From: Golubevia sp. BC0850
Lineage: Eukaryota; Basidiomycota; Exobasidiomycetes; Golubeviales; Golubeviaceae
Assembly (NCBI GenBank): GCA_012976225.1
Contig: JAAVVG010000047.1
Coordinates: 1-64,000 of the forward strand
Direction of reading: 5' to 3'
Length of the DNA: 64,000 bases
Shown here: one piece after another, positions 11,326 through 23,640 of the stretch
Layout of the letters: each line of letters begins with the position of its first letter
Numbering within the stretch: position 1 is the stretch's first letter
Made by a program: the position numbers and the translations under genes
Notes under the pieces: model-generated
Databases searched by the model: none
Told to the model about the DNA's origin: nothing
The model's input: only the letters and a program-made list of their open reading frames with translations

Positions 11326-12488
11326 ATGCCGCCTAAAAGACCAGCCGACGATTCACCAATTCATCTAACAGCTCAACAAGCAAAATCTTTGAGCTACCAA
11401 ACTCAAGCAGTTCCTTCTTTCCTCAAAGCTTTGCACTCTCAAGTTAATGGACCGCGGAATTACAAGGATCAAGGAGAGGGAGGAGGAGGAGATGAGCTAG
11501 ACGACTTGGTGGGATGTGGCAGTGGAGGGATTAGAAGGGGAGATAGCTTTCAGGAGGAAGAGGATGAATTCGAAGGGGCTCAGATAGTGGTTCTTAAAGA
11601 TGGGAAGCATCTCAGTAGAGAGGAGGCATTGCGAGAGAAGAGGAATAGTGAGTAATGAAGATGGGCTGAGAAGAGGTGTGCTGTTCTGTCTCCATCGAAG
11701 GCGAGGAAGATCCTTGATTCCTTAGAAAGAGACGCGATGAGTTTGAGGTACCTAATCCTCAACTGAAAAACTGGAATAGGTGAAGGGAACGACGTTGGCT
11801 TCCAATCAGAATCAGAGAGAAATGGGCGTGCTCGGAGCAGCAGTCTCATTCATTATCCAGGCACTCGCAACTCCCAGAAGAAGGATCCGATCGAAATGTT
11901 GATCTACATTACTACCAGAAGCTCAATTACGGATCAAGTAAGAGAAGCAAGGTTTTTGAAGAGAAGGAAGATTGATACGTCGAAGCTCGCCTCATCTCTG
12001 TATCTTCTCTCTCTCTCTGAGCTTTGGTTCGTCCGTTTGATTCCAGACCATTTACTTTTTTGACCCATTCTCTACTTCAATCTTTCAATTTGCTCACAGA
12101 TCCAGGCAACAAATCTCTGCCCTCAGACCTGGACACTTCCTCCTCTATCTCTCAACCCGGAATCGCTCCAACCTCCAAGAAACGTTCAGCTATCACTGTT
12201 CAAGAAACTGAAGATGAGAAAGCTGCACAGCTGATCTTTGATTCTATGACTTCAAAATCTTTTTCCGCCAATCCAAACTCCAATTCTGACGCTTCAACTT
12301 CCGCTGGGGGTTCAAAGAATGGAATGGACGAAGCCAAAACTCTGATAGCAAACGAAAAGAAAAGGAAACTAGAGAAACAGCAGGAGAAAGAAAGAGAGAA
12401 AGAAGCGAAACTGAAGGAGAAGAACAAGAAAGCTAGGAAGGAGAAATCGAAAAGTGGGAAAGGGTTAAGCTTTAATTTGGAGGATTAG
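11326..12488 (+). CDS. KIAA1143/DUF4604-like small charged protein
   Basis: Function unknown in the family. Two exons, 11326-11647 and 12100-12488, join in phase (A plus AT giving Asn) for 236 residues. The start MPPKRPADD is followed by LSYQTQAVPSFLKALHSQV, which resembles the family's YxxPxxPxFLxxF block. Next comes an acidic stretch, then QIVVLKDGKHLSREEALREK, matching the PQVVVLKKGDLSxEE signature. The second exon is Lys/Glu-rich (about residues 190-225) and closes with LSFNLED, like the LSFDxEDE ending of animal KIAA1143. The 452-bp intron is long for this window; another small exon inside it cannot be excluded. The assignment rests on these three motifs. Confidence 0.68.
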
Positions 12489-13128
12489 AGTCTTTCTCTT
12501 TCGGAGTTTCCGAGTCGAGGCTCTCGCTGTGTTTCAATTTCTGGCCTTATGTATTAGTATTGTTTTGCATTATCATTCTCATTGCTTTGATTCAAAGAGA
12601 GACAGCGCGAGCAGAACCAGATTACCAGAGGGAGAAGAGATGGACACCGCAAGTCCTTCGTCTTCTTGTAGATCGACTTTGCAAAACTTTGTCCTTAATC
12701 TTGCAGATCTCAAATCAGTTGCCTAACTTGTGATCTCCAGAACGAGCTTGTCGACAGACGAGGAGAATCCAATTGGAAGCGCAAATAAGTTTTGATTCAG
12801 AGGCATTTTAGACAATAACTTTAGACAAATGTTCATGTTTGATTTGAGAGACAGAGAAAACTATTCCAAGAGGCACAACAATGTCGCGATAAGTAGTCAG
12901 CGAGACAAGTTAAAAGAGAGAGAGGGTGGGGTCAAAATAAAGAAATCGCCAACCAGATAGATGCATCGATAAGAGAAGATAGAAAGGTTTGAACAAAACA
13001 AAACGAAGGAGGCAATATAACTTTAGAATGGAAAAGCAAGAACAAAAGCGAAAGATATTGTAAGCAATTTAAATAGTGGGGACAAAGGAGACTAAGGTCG
13101 AGCTTGAGACGTTTGGGGTATACAAAGA
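12489..13128. other. Convergent intergenic region
   Basis: This lies between the 3' ends of the KIAA1143-like gene (+) and the arrestin-fold gene (-). No gene or repeat is evident. Confidence 0.6.
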
Positions 13129-16100
13129 TCAACGACCGATTTTGACTGGATTTGGTCCATTTGATTTTCTGGGAACAGAAGGCTTCTCACTTTCATTAAC
13201 AGATCTGAGAACTGGAGCTTTGAAGCTCATAGTGGAAGGCATTCTTCTGAGGTAAGATGGTTGATTAGTTGAATCATCAGTGACTGAAGTTCCAACTGAA
13301 GAAGCGACTGATCCTTGACGTTGAAGATTTAAACGACCACCAGATGAAGGAGTGAGACTTGAACTGGATTCTCTGCGAGGGATTCCAGAACGTAGAGGTG
13401 AACCAGATCCATTAGCAGAGGCTTCCGCTGAGAAAGCGGCACCTAGAGCAGCGACTCTTCCTTCACTATTCGGAGTACTGGAACCTCCATTTCCTGATTT
13501 GGTAGGAGTACGAGTTGGAGTTGAAGTCCCAGTAGCACTAGCAGAAGAGGGACTTTCCTCCCCAGCGTTTCCAACGAACTCCTTCAACATCTGTTTTCTA
13601 CTCTCCAGCATTGCGATCTTGTTCCTAACAGATGGCAAAATGACAGCCGCACCTCTGAGATTGTGAGTGGAATGAGATCTTTGAAGTCTATCGCCTGTCA
13701 GACTTGCAGCGCTAGCCGAATGACGAAGTGCTTGAGTTGGAGTAGAAGGAGAGTTGAGATTCCTAGTTGGAGTAGAAAGAACCGAAAGCTGAGTTTGCGA
13801 CTTGGATTTGGAGATGTAATTCGCACTTTGAGAAGCTAAGAGATGAGGCTGTTCCATCGATTCTTCACCCACAGCGTCAATTCCGACGACTGAAGGTAGA
13901 GGGACGTTGGAGTCCATCTCTGGAGTAGCTAGACTTGCGGCTGAGCTAGAAGGACTAGAGCCCCCAGAGGTCTCTGAAGCCATTGAAGGAGAGGTAGAGT
14001 TCTTCTTTGATCTGGATCTGTGATTCCTCCTCTTGTTCTGCTGAGAAGGACCGGAACCTGTTCCATTCTTGGATCCAATATTGACGTTCAGGTTTGGAGA
14101 AGATGCCTTGCGACTAGTATTCTTTCTTCCACCTTTAGAATTGCTGGCTCCGTTGGTAGAAGTTGAAGGTTGAGACTGCTGTCTAGAGCCTACCACCGAT
14201 CCAGCGTTGCTAGCACGAGGCTTGGCTTTTGGAAGCTGAGATGGATTGACCTTAGCTCTTGGAGCCTCCGAGATCTCCTGAGCCTTGCTTGCAGCAGCTC
14301 CTCCACTCTTGATCGGAGAATTAGCAGTAGCGAAAGTGAAGCTGGACTTGTTCTTCAGAGCCGACTTGGTTGGAGAAGCAGTAGCTGCAGAAGGCTTGAC
14401 TGGTGAAGTAGGTCTAGATCCACCTGAACTAGAGCCAGAACTAGAAGTGCCTGCTCTGATGGAGCTAGTAGCGTTGACTGGAGGTCGAAGCGAAGTGTCC
14501 AAATTCGAAGCTGATTTGTGAAGAGTCTTGGTTCGAGTGAGGTTTGCTCCAGCTTTGACCGCCAAATCTCTTGAGAAGACTGAAACCTTAGCAGTGATAG
14601 GTTTGTCGGAATTGCTGAGTCTAGAGTTTGAAGATTCAGCCGGAGATGCAGATGCTGGAGAGGTTGGACGATAGATAGGAGCGTGAGGAGAGAGCCTTGA
14701 TCTTGGACTTGGACCGATGCTCGATTGAGATTGAGGAGTGAGATGATAAGGCGATTCTCTAGGAGAAGAAGAGTAAGGATCTCTCATTTCTCTTTCGTAT
14801 TCGTTCCTCTCGTACTCGTTGAGTTCTCCATCGTCAGATTCCACTCTGCTTTCTTCCTCTTCCTCATCGTCACTTTTCTCCTCCTCATCTTCTTCCTCGA
14901 GTTCCTCTCTAATTCCTCTAGTAGTCGAAACACTGTCGAAAGATTCGTCTGCATCTCTTGGACTGTATTTCCTGAACATTGGAGAAGACTCCTCGTCCAA
15001 TCTAGCCGAACCAACGACCATGTCAACTTCGTCAACTGAATCGTCATTCAAGTTGAGAGTCTTGTCGGCATCTGGTTCCTGTTCGTCGTCGCTAGTCTCG
15101 TAGTCGTCTCCAACATCATCTAGAGAGATAGAGTTCATCTGAATGGAAGGTAGAGGTTGAAGTCCCAAAGCTAGACGTTCCTGAGCTTGGAGAGCTGAGA
15201 GTTGACGTTGAGCCTCAGCTAGTTGAGCTGGATCCGGTTGGACAGTAGCTTGAGGAGCTCCATGAACGTAAGGCAGGCAAGAAGGATTGGTTGGTCCGGT
15301 AGAAGCAGAGCTCATGCTCATTCCAGAGACGGAGGCGCTGTAAGATCCTAAAGGAGTAGAACCTCCCATCTCCTCGTCCTCTTCATCATCTTCTGCATCT
15401 GCATCTGCATCTTCATTTCCTTCGGCGATCTCGATTCCTAGACCCATAGGTGGAGAGCTCTCAGGAGTGACAGCTTTGCGAGCAGTTGCACTTCTGATAG
15501 CGTGGTTGATGAAGTCCAGTGACTTTTGATGTTGAAGTCTCTTTGAACGTTGAGCTTCGATGTCGACCGGCTTGGATTCTCCAACGTTGGGTAGGGAAAG
15601 AAGTCCGTTGAGAGGGCTGAGCTTCTGGAGAGCTAGAAGAGGCATTCTCTCAACCTTTCCCGGACTTCGAAGTTGCTCTGCAGTTCTGACTCTTTCGATG
15701 AGAGGTTCCTCTCTTTGACGACTTGGATTTGAAGGTCCTTTGTTGAGGTTGCTTGAACCCGCTTGGCTCCAGTTACGAGCCGAAGCCGACTCTGAAGAAT
15801 TCTTGGAAGAGGAAGCAGCGAGTGACTTGTTTGGAGGTGGATCCAAGGAGACAAAGTTGATGACTCTCAAAGGAAGTTCGACAGAGACGTCTGAAGACAG
15901 AGAGCTACTGACTGAGACTTTGACTGAGTAGAGAACCTCAACGTGGCGACCGCGAGAGATTGAAAGAGCATCCATCTGGTGAGAGACGAGGAAAGATGTT
16001 GGCAGCGTCAGTTCCATAGTTCGAAGGGTCGAATTCAACCAGCTCAATCAGATACTCACAGGAAGGCACATGTAATGAGAAAAGTCGACTTCACCGCCAG

Positions 16101-19100
16101 CTTCAACTCCGGTCCACCAACCTTTAGCAGTGACAACTCCCTTCGAACCTTTCTGACCCATTTCCAAAGTTTCCTCTCCGATCTTTTTCCTACTAGTACT
16201 AGTATTGCATGCATCCTGATCGACATAAGGATTGTGATTCCAATCGTCTGAATTCGAATTAGGATTCGATTTTCCAACGTTTAGATCCGGTCTTGGTCTG
16301 AAAAGAGTGACAGTTCTAATCAAAGAAAGAGTCAAGGATTTGACCTTCTTGGAAGTTTGGTTGAGAACTCCAACGTTGATATGAACTCTTTGACCTGCGA
16401 CCCAAGTTGTACGATGTAGAGAAGCTGTTAGATGAACCTTTCCTGAACCTCCTAAGAAGAGTCCTTTGGAAGCTGTGGCTGTGACTGGACGAGGAGCTGA
16501 GGAGAGAACTACTGCTGGGTTTAAGTATGGGAACAGCTCTACGTGACGGTAGAAATGAGCGATAGACCTGTTGGTGTTGTCTGGGTTCTTTAGCTTGACG
16601 GACCTGGGAGGAATGAAAGAAGGGCGAGAGAGTCAAAGGTGAGCACACAGTCATCATCTCCGATCTCTCCAACAGTTCCGAATCAACTCACCCAATAACA
16701 ATGTATCTGACCAAAGCATTCTTTCCTCTGTAGTTTCCCTTAGCACCTTTCCCAATAGGAATCTCCAAAGCAAAAGGAATTGAATGAGTTCCTTTCTTTC
16801 CAACGCAATAACCTTCGTCATCAGGAGAAGATCCAAAGCAAGGTAGAGGAGCTTTCCCCTCAGCTTGAGGACTTGACATAGTTGGAGAACCATGAAGAAT
16901 GTAAGGTTGAGAAGGTCCGTTTCCAGATTTGTCTCCATCCAAGACAGAAGCATGATGATAAAAGATATGACGAGTGTCATCGTTCAAGAGCTCTGGGTGA
17001 AGGTGAAGTTTGAAAGTGGAAAATGCAAGATGCAAGATCAGTAAGGGATCGGAACAGAAAGACAAGCAAGAGAAAGAAAGACATCGAACTCACCTTCAAA
17101 CCCAACTACTCTAATCTTAGGCTGAGCTAGCATCACATCTTGTTTACCATTTCTAACTTTTACTTCCATTCTACCTCTGAGAATTCCACCTTCAACCACC
17201 AAATCGCTTTCCAAAACCAAGTCGACTTGAACTCTAGCTTTTGAAGCTTTAGCTTGTTCAAGTACAGCAGGAGGAAGTGAAGTTTGAGGGTTAACAGCAT
17301 TAGATCTATTCAAAGTAGTAGAAGAAGCATTAGATCCAACATTGGAACCAAGCGCAGAACCAGGTCTTGAATTGGTTAAAGAAAGACTTGAATCGTTTCC
17401 ACTAGTAGTAGAGGCTTCAGAAGGATTAGAAGAAGAATTGAGTTTTCTACCTGAATTTCCAAGAAGACGATTGAGTTCTCTAGACCTTCTAGCTGGATTT
17501 GAAGTGGTTGAAATCAGAGTTGGATGTCTATCTAAACCACCTTGATTACCATTTGATGAGTGAGAAGAAGTTGGAGCAGAAGGTAAACTTTGAGGTGGAG
17601 CTCCAACAGATTGGGATCTAGACATTGAAATCGAACGACCATGAGAAGCGTTGAAACCAGAAGGTAGAGTAGGTTCACCGTTTGAAGAAGCAGTTCTTCT
17701 CATAGGAGGTCCACCTTGAAGTCTCAATTCCTTTCTCTGAGGTAAATTGTTCGAAACTCCGACATTTGAAATCGAATCCTTTGGATCTAGAGAAGAAGAA
17801 GTGGTTGCCTCACTGATCCCACTTTGTCTTCTTCTTCTACTTTCTTCGTTTGAATAAAGATAACCATCAGGATCAGCGCTTGCTAATAGAATACTTTCTT
17901 CACCGTCATTTCTCTTTGACATTCTATTTGGTAAAATCTCCATTCCGGATTGAAAACCTGAATTGACTTCATTGGTTCTATTCATTAAGTGCTCTAAGGA
18001 AACGAAGCTTCCACCAGTTTCAGCTCCTTCTAAACCTGACCATCCTTTGGCACTTCTCATCGAAACGACTTTATGAAGTTGAGAAGAAGATTTCGGATTT
18101 GAATTAGGAAGAGGATCCGAACGAAAAGAACTAGTTGGGTTTGGTAGAGGTCTAGGAGGTCCACCAGAGACTTCACCGTTCAAACCACTTTTAAGAGTGG
18201 AAGAACTTGTGATACCCAAAGAAGTTCCAGGTCTAGCTCCACCGTCATCTTTAGCGTTTTGAGGTGGTGAAGACATCATCTTAGCTCTAATAGGTCCACT
18301 TTGAGATTGAGATCTTCCATGAGATCTACCATTGATAGTTGAATTAGAAGAAGATCTTTGAGAGATTTCAGAGCTCAGAGCTTTGATGGGCGAAGAGGAT
18401 CTTGATTCGATTCTACCTTCTCCATCCAATCTAGCCGTTTCCTCACCACTCGGACCGTAGAAACTTCCGACTCTCAATCCGCTAGAAAGAGTTGATCTAA
18501 CTGCATCTTGGTGAGGACCGAAAGATTGAGATCTCTTCCTCATGGTAGCTTTAGGAGGACTAGCGTTCTTCTGTTCGTGAGAGAAAGATAAAGAAAGATC
18601 CGCCAAGGCTCTTGAGTTACCATCGAAAGCAATCTCTTCTCCATCATCTCCTTCTGAATTGACTGCTTGAAGTTTAGGAGTTAAAGTTAAATCCCCATCT
18701 CTTGAGTTATCATCATCATCGGATGAAAAGTTGATGTCTCTCATCTCTTCCTCATCAGTCTCTGAAACGGCATCCAATTCAAACTCATTCCCAGATTCTT
18801 CCTTCTTGGTGATTTCTGAAATTGCTAGACTCTTGACGCTAGGAGGTTTGACTTGAGAAGTAGCTCTACTCAACTCGACGTATCCACCAAACCCGTCTGG
18901 AATCATTTGTTCTCCTGAATCTGAAGTTGGTGCGTTGACTAGATCTTCGGGTTTGACTTTGATTGGTACTTTTGGTGGATTCGAACTTGATTTAGAAGAA
19001 GTGGAAGAAGAGTTGGATTGAGTAGCCGGAGGAATTGAAGTTGGTAGTTGTTGAGGAGCTCCCTTCCCACCATCCCAAGTCATCGATCTAACATGAGCTT

Positions 19101-20139
19101 GGCCTTGATCTTGAGCTTGGTTTTGGTTTCCTCTACGAGTTCCACCTCTACCGATTTCAGTAGATCTACCCAACGAAGAAGCTCCGGAACCTCTACCGAT
19201 CCCTGAAGAATTAGAAGATGAGTTCCCACTCTCTGAACTATAACCTTCACTAGAACTATATAGAGATCCCAAAGACATAGCAGATTTAGAATGTCCCAAC
19301 TTTGTAGGTCTTTGAGGTGGTGGCATTCCAGTTGCAGGTCTAATGGTGGTACTTCTAGATAGATTAGGTTGAGAGCTTTGTTTGCGGAGATTCGAAGTGG
19401 ATTGAGATTGAGTTAAAGTCTTTGAACCTTTCATTGCGCTTTTCAATTGAGAACTTGAAGATTCATTTCCATTTGAAGAAGATGGAGTCTCTCCACCTGA
19501 AGAACTTGAATTACTGAAAGGAGAAGTAGAGGAAGTAGTTGAACCAATTGAAGTAGATCCTGAATTTGAAGACGACCATCCCATAGCTTTAACAGCTAAT
19601 GACAATCTCTTGTTCCTATCCTTTGGAACTGAAGTGATTGAAGTGATTGAAGAGATTTCAGAAGAATCATCCATGTTGGTTCGATTTCCATCTTGTCCAT
19701 CTCCATATCCTTGAATCCCCAATCCTAAACCCATTCCAAACATTCCTAATCCATTCAGATCCAAGTTTCCGTTTGGACTGATTCTACTTGCCAAGGAAGC
19801 TTGTTGAGATTGAGATTCAGGTGGACTCATGATATAATCTCCTTCAACATGACCAACTCCATGACCCATAACATTTGGTTCTCCACTGGCGATCCTAACT
19901 CTCCTGGCTAAGTTAGCTGAAGAGCCTCTTCCTAAAGAAACACTTAAGTGTTGATTGGATTGAGGTGGGCCTGAGGAAGAGACCGGCCTTTTTGATAGAT
20001 TGATGTTGTTGGGATGAGAAGTTGGATTTGTTGAGGCGTAGGAAGATCGTGGCCTTTGAGAGCTGGGCGGTCTACGTTGTTGTTGTTGACGTTGTTGTTC
20101 GGGTTCATTTGAACCAAAGTCTATTCCTAATCCTGACAT
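13129..20139 (-). CDS. Giant arrestin-fold protein, putative trafficking adaptor
   Basis: Four exons (17094-20139, 16692-16992, 16060-16603, 13129-15975) close exactly in frame to 2245 residues. The arrestin N-like fold begins near residue 970 (VQVDLVLESDLVVEGG, then KVRNGKQDVMLAQPKIRVVG). It continues through the middle exons (HSIPFALEIPIG, GKVHLTASLHRTTWVAGQRV) and into the arrestin C-like strand pair at the start of the last exon (RGRHVEVLYSVKVSV). About 970 residues before it and about 880 after it are Ser/Pro/Gly/Asn-rich and probably disordered, with acidic patches. Fungal alpha-arrestins recruit Rsp5-type ubiquitin ligases to membrane cargo through PPxY motifs. I saw no PPxY in the tails, so recruitment may differ. 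The role is inferred from the fold only. The length is several times that of typical family members. Confidence 0.82.
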
Positions 20140-21347
20140 AGGATAGGAGAGCAGAGGAGAGAGGAAGGAGTGTTGAGGAGTTGAGGATCAGTTGAGTTGT
20201 TGGTATCCAATTAGACGAGAACGGGCAAGTTGAGTTTGATGATTAGAGTTGAGCAATGTAATGGAATGTAAAAGAGAGTGAAAAGTTAACGTTAGTAAGA
20301 GGGGACCCGATAGAAGAGAGAAAGAAGAGAGAGAGGATGGAGAGAATCGAAGAAGAGCAAAGGCAATGTTTGCTGGCTGAATCCGATTTCGATGTTGGAA
20401 ATGAAATTGAGTTTGAAAAGGTTTTCGCTTACCTGTCTGTCTACGGCAACAACTTTCCGGGTGCTTGAAGAGTTGAGAGACTCTCTACTAGAATGATGCG
20501 TCACTTTCCCAGAGAATCAGAGATGCCTCTTTCCTCGTGACGTCACATGACCATTTCTCTTTGAATAGAAGTCTTCTCCTTTTTTTTTCTTGAGGATTGT
20601 GTACATAAAGAGAGAGAGAGAGAGTGAATCTTTTTTAGAGAAGTCTATTTCAAGTGTGGTGAGGTGTGGGAGAAGGAAGGTTTCGTGGAGCAGCTTCTCC
20701 TCTTTCGACCACCTCCTCAGTTTGACTTCTTTCATAACCTTTCCTTTAGAGGCTAGGTTTCGAACCGATAGATCAAACGAGTCTAATAAAGGAGATTACA
20801 GCTCGGAAGAATCCAGGCAAGTGTAGAGGGAGAGGATCCAATGGCTCCTTCACGACGTTGCTTGCATCGTCGCACTCAATCTCATCATCTCTCTGGCTGA
20901 TCATGAATTTGACTCGTTCAAAGAATCACGTGAAAAGTCATGAGGTTAGCCTGAAACTATCGCTGCTTTGGCCTGCCGCATTGGAGGAAAGTGGCTCGAA
21001 TCTCGCCCCCCTTTCGAAACGAGAACCAAGACACTGCAATCATCACGACAAGGAGTAAGTGCGGACAACAGATTCAAGGAGATACAAAGTATAGAAGAGG
21101 GGGCATTCAAAAAATCAGATTACTCACTGATTTTCCTCTCTGGTTCTTCAATCTCGTTTTGACCAGATTCCAAGATCTGCCACCTACACCTTTATGCCAA
21201 CCACCTTCAAGTTCCAGGTTTTTTCTGATTCTAGTATCCGATCAGGCTCCAGTAAGTTCTAAATCAGCTTACAGCAGATTTAGATCCGACACTTACAGTC
21301 TCTTCAATTGTTACCTCTCCTCTCACCTCTTTCTTCCCTCGGCTAGA
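20140..21347. other. Divergent intergenic region
   Basis: This is shared upstream DNA of the arrestin-fold gene (-) and F-box copy B (+). A short GA run lies near 20611-20624. A GTAAGT at 21252 with a TAG acceptor at 21344-21346 would make a 5' leader intron just before the F-box ATG. No other gene is supported. Confidence 0.45.
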
Positions 21348-22319
21348 ATGAGAATGGATTCCCTTTCATCGAAAGCAGTCTCCAATCATCTCATGACTTC
21401 AAACGATCTTCCGTCCGAAATCAGACTCCGAGTCTTCAAGTATCTCTCGTCTACCGAAGTAGCCATCTTCAGAGAGGTCTGCCAACAGTGGTCTCAAACG
21501 ATGGAGGATAACTCAAGTCTATGGAGAAGTCTGGTCGTTCCAGAGGAAACAGAGGATTGGAAATCTGAAGCGCTAGATCTATTTGACGAGAAAAGTCGAA
21601 GTACCTTGGAGGAGATCTCGATTCACACTACAGCCGACGTGAAAGTCGATCAGATGAATCACCTCAAGAAATTCATTTCTAAGTCAAGAGAAACACTTCA
21701 AAGGCTTTGGATCGGAGCTAACTTGTACATCGACTCAGAGGGAGTGGCAAGGTCCACCCTAGATCTCTCATTGCAGCTTCCCTGGTTAACCGAATTCAGA
21801 TTCTCTCGCGGCAGCAACTTCCATCCTTCAGTCCGCCTTGTCAAAAGAGGGAACATCAAACCTTTACTCAGAGATCCCCAAGATTCTGGATTTTCCGTTC
21901 TATGGATAAAAGACCTGACAAGTCTGCTCAATCCTCCTTCCAGCCTTCTGAACAACCTGACATCACTAGCCATCTATTACGCCATGTCTCCTTCGAAGTG
22001 GAGGAAGATATTGGAAGTACCAGCTCAGACGCTTAAACCTGTCTCTCTGGACTTGAGTGAGGAAGAAGATCAAGATGTGGACCATTCTGATCCAATCCAA
22101 CCGCTCGAAATGCCTTCCCTGAAGGTTCTGGAGCTCGACGGACATGCAGACTTTCCGCTCTGGATGAACATTCCTTCAACCTCGACTCTAATCTTTCGAA
22201 GCGTAGAGTATTTTATTCCTACAAATATACCGTCCATTTCAGCAGTATGGGTTCCAGACCTTCTTGGTGGTTGCGAAAATCTAGGAGAAACATGTCCACT
22301 ATTAGTCGAGTTGAGATAG
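21348..22319 (+). CDS. F-box protein, copy B (reading frame closed early)
   Basis: F-box proteins present substrates to SCF (Skp1-cullin) ubiquitin ligases. This 323-residue frame opens with MRMDSLSS and carries an F-box at about 17-62: LPSEIRLRVFKYLSS then FREVCQQWSQ and LWRSLVV. The rest has hydrophobic, weakly LRR-like segments (LPWLTEFRFS, LNNLTSLAIYY, PSLKVLELDG). It is the best preserved of three copies. It ends at TAG 22317-22319, where copy A has TGG and copy C TTG. The same frame stays open for 75 further codons that match copy C, so this TAG is probably a recent nonsense change. It may still express a C-terminally shortened protein. A leader intron 21252-21346 is plausible. Confidence 0.65.
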   Translation: MRMDSLSSKAVSNHLMTSNDLPSEIRLRVFKYLSSTEVAIFREVCQQWSQTMEDNSSLWRSLVVPEETEDWKSEALDLFDEKSRSTLEEISIHTTADVKVDQMNHLKKFISKSRETLQRLWIGANLYIDSEGVARSTLDLSLQLPWLTEFRFSRGSNFHPSVRLVKRGNIKPLLRDPQDSGFSVLWIKDLTSLLNPPSSLLNNLTSLAIYYAMSPSKWRKILEVPAQTLKPVSLDLSEEEDQDVDHSDPIQPLEMPSLKVLELDGHADFPLWMNIPSTSTLIFRSVEYFIPTNIPSISAVWVPDLLGGCENLGETCPLLVELR

Positions 22320-22547
22320 ACTGCTGAAGATCCGCGTCTGGACGCATGGGAGAAGCTGTTGTCTCTATTGCAGCAGAGAAAGAAGAACGTAGAATCAAGG
22401 ATGGAAGTGGAAGGTGTCAGGATGATTCCACTCAAAACTCTAGTCGTGTCTTTCGACGAGTGTCCAATTTTATCGGAGCTAAGAGAGTTGGTAGGAGAAG
22501 TCTTAGATCTGCGTTCAGTCCCAGGCTATGTTGAGATAGAGATCTGA
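22320..22547 (+). other. Former C-terminus of F-box copy B, in frame after the TAG
   Basis: Seventy-five codons follow the TAG in the same frame and end in TGA at 22545-22547. They include LLSLLQQRKKN, KTLVVSFDECPILSELREL and GEVLDL, which align with copy C (LLQQRKKN, KTLVVPFDECPILSELREL). Shared sequence with the other copies stops at this TGA. The preserved frame suggests that the stop in the middle is young, or that it is read through. Confidence 0.6.
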
Positions 22548-23640
22548 ACTTTCCAGCCTAGAGGTGAGTTCTACCCGATTCCCAGAAGTGAAACTCTTCA
22601 AGCTGACATCCCTGAAACTCCCTCCCTCTCAAATTTTAATGTTCTTCTCTCTTCAGGTATTCGAATCGGATCCTTCTCATGCATTGGAAACTCCAATCAT
22701 CCTTGGTAATTCTTGGTTCGAAAGGTCAAAGTCTCAAAGCTTCACCACCTCCAAGTTCCCAAACCGAATGAACCAAGTCATCCATCTTCCCAAAGATTCT
22801 CAAGCTTTCCATCCCAATAGATCAACAGAAGAATGACAAAACCAAGTTCAAGTTCTTGCCTGTTTTCAAATTCATTCTTTAGAAGTGAATCACCAATCGA
22901 ATCAGGTTCATGTCGAAGAGATCCAAATGACGAACCCAAATCCAGCCGAGCCCAAATCTTCCTGCCTTCCCTTTGTTTCCAACCCTTCTTCCTTTTTTCA
23001 CTTCTAAAATCTAGTTTCAAAGTCTAGTTTCTGCGTCGTGCAAGTCCATTCACTTTCCAAAAGCAAGTTAGATCGGTTGTAGATGTCTCTCCACTCCAAA
23101 ACTTTCACTCAATTGGTCCCACAAGAGCGACCAAAGAAAGCGTGACTTTGCCGAGGAAGAGATTACAAGATCTCTAGATTGACTTTATCGACGTCCCAAG
23201 GATTGAAAGGAGACAACCCCAGAACCGGGAGAGCGAAGATCAAGAAGCAGCTCGAATTCTTCTCCGCCCCATCTTGCCTCCTCTTTAGGACTCTTCATCT
23301 AGAGCTGAAGTGGATAATTTCAGATCTTGAACGTTTTCCCTGAGCATGCAGTCGATTTTCCTCTCGTCTTCTTTCCTTCCCTCGTTGGCGTGAGTGTGTA
23401 GGTGGGCTGAAAGAGTGAGGCAGACTGTGCCCCTCCGTGCGAGGTCCTCTCTTATTGGAATCGCTTTTTGATTTAATTAGCTTAACTTTTAACTAACGAT
23501 TGATTTTTGAAGGTGATTCAGTGGTGAAAAGCTCAGAACGACGACTTTCTCGTTGGGTTTGCGGCGAGGTTCTCCTTCACAAGATTCTTCCCATCACCTA
23601 ATTTCGAAACCTCACTTCCAAGTCACCATCAAATATCACA
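22548..23640. other. Intergenic region upstream of the eL28 gene
   Basis: This 1.1-kb stretch lies between F-box copy B and the ribosomal protein gene. The short frames do not look coding, and no RNA gene was recognised. The last few hundred bases should hold the eL28 promoter, but no element can be named with confidence. Confidence 0.5.

Noticed and set aside
13352-15854. Several medium-length plus-strand frames opposite the arrestin-fold gene
   Set aside because: They are antisense shadows of a long, low-complexity coding exon with biased codons.
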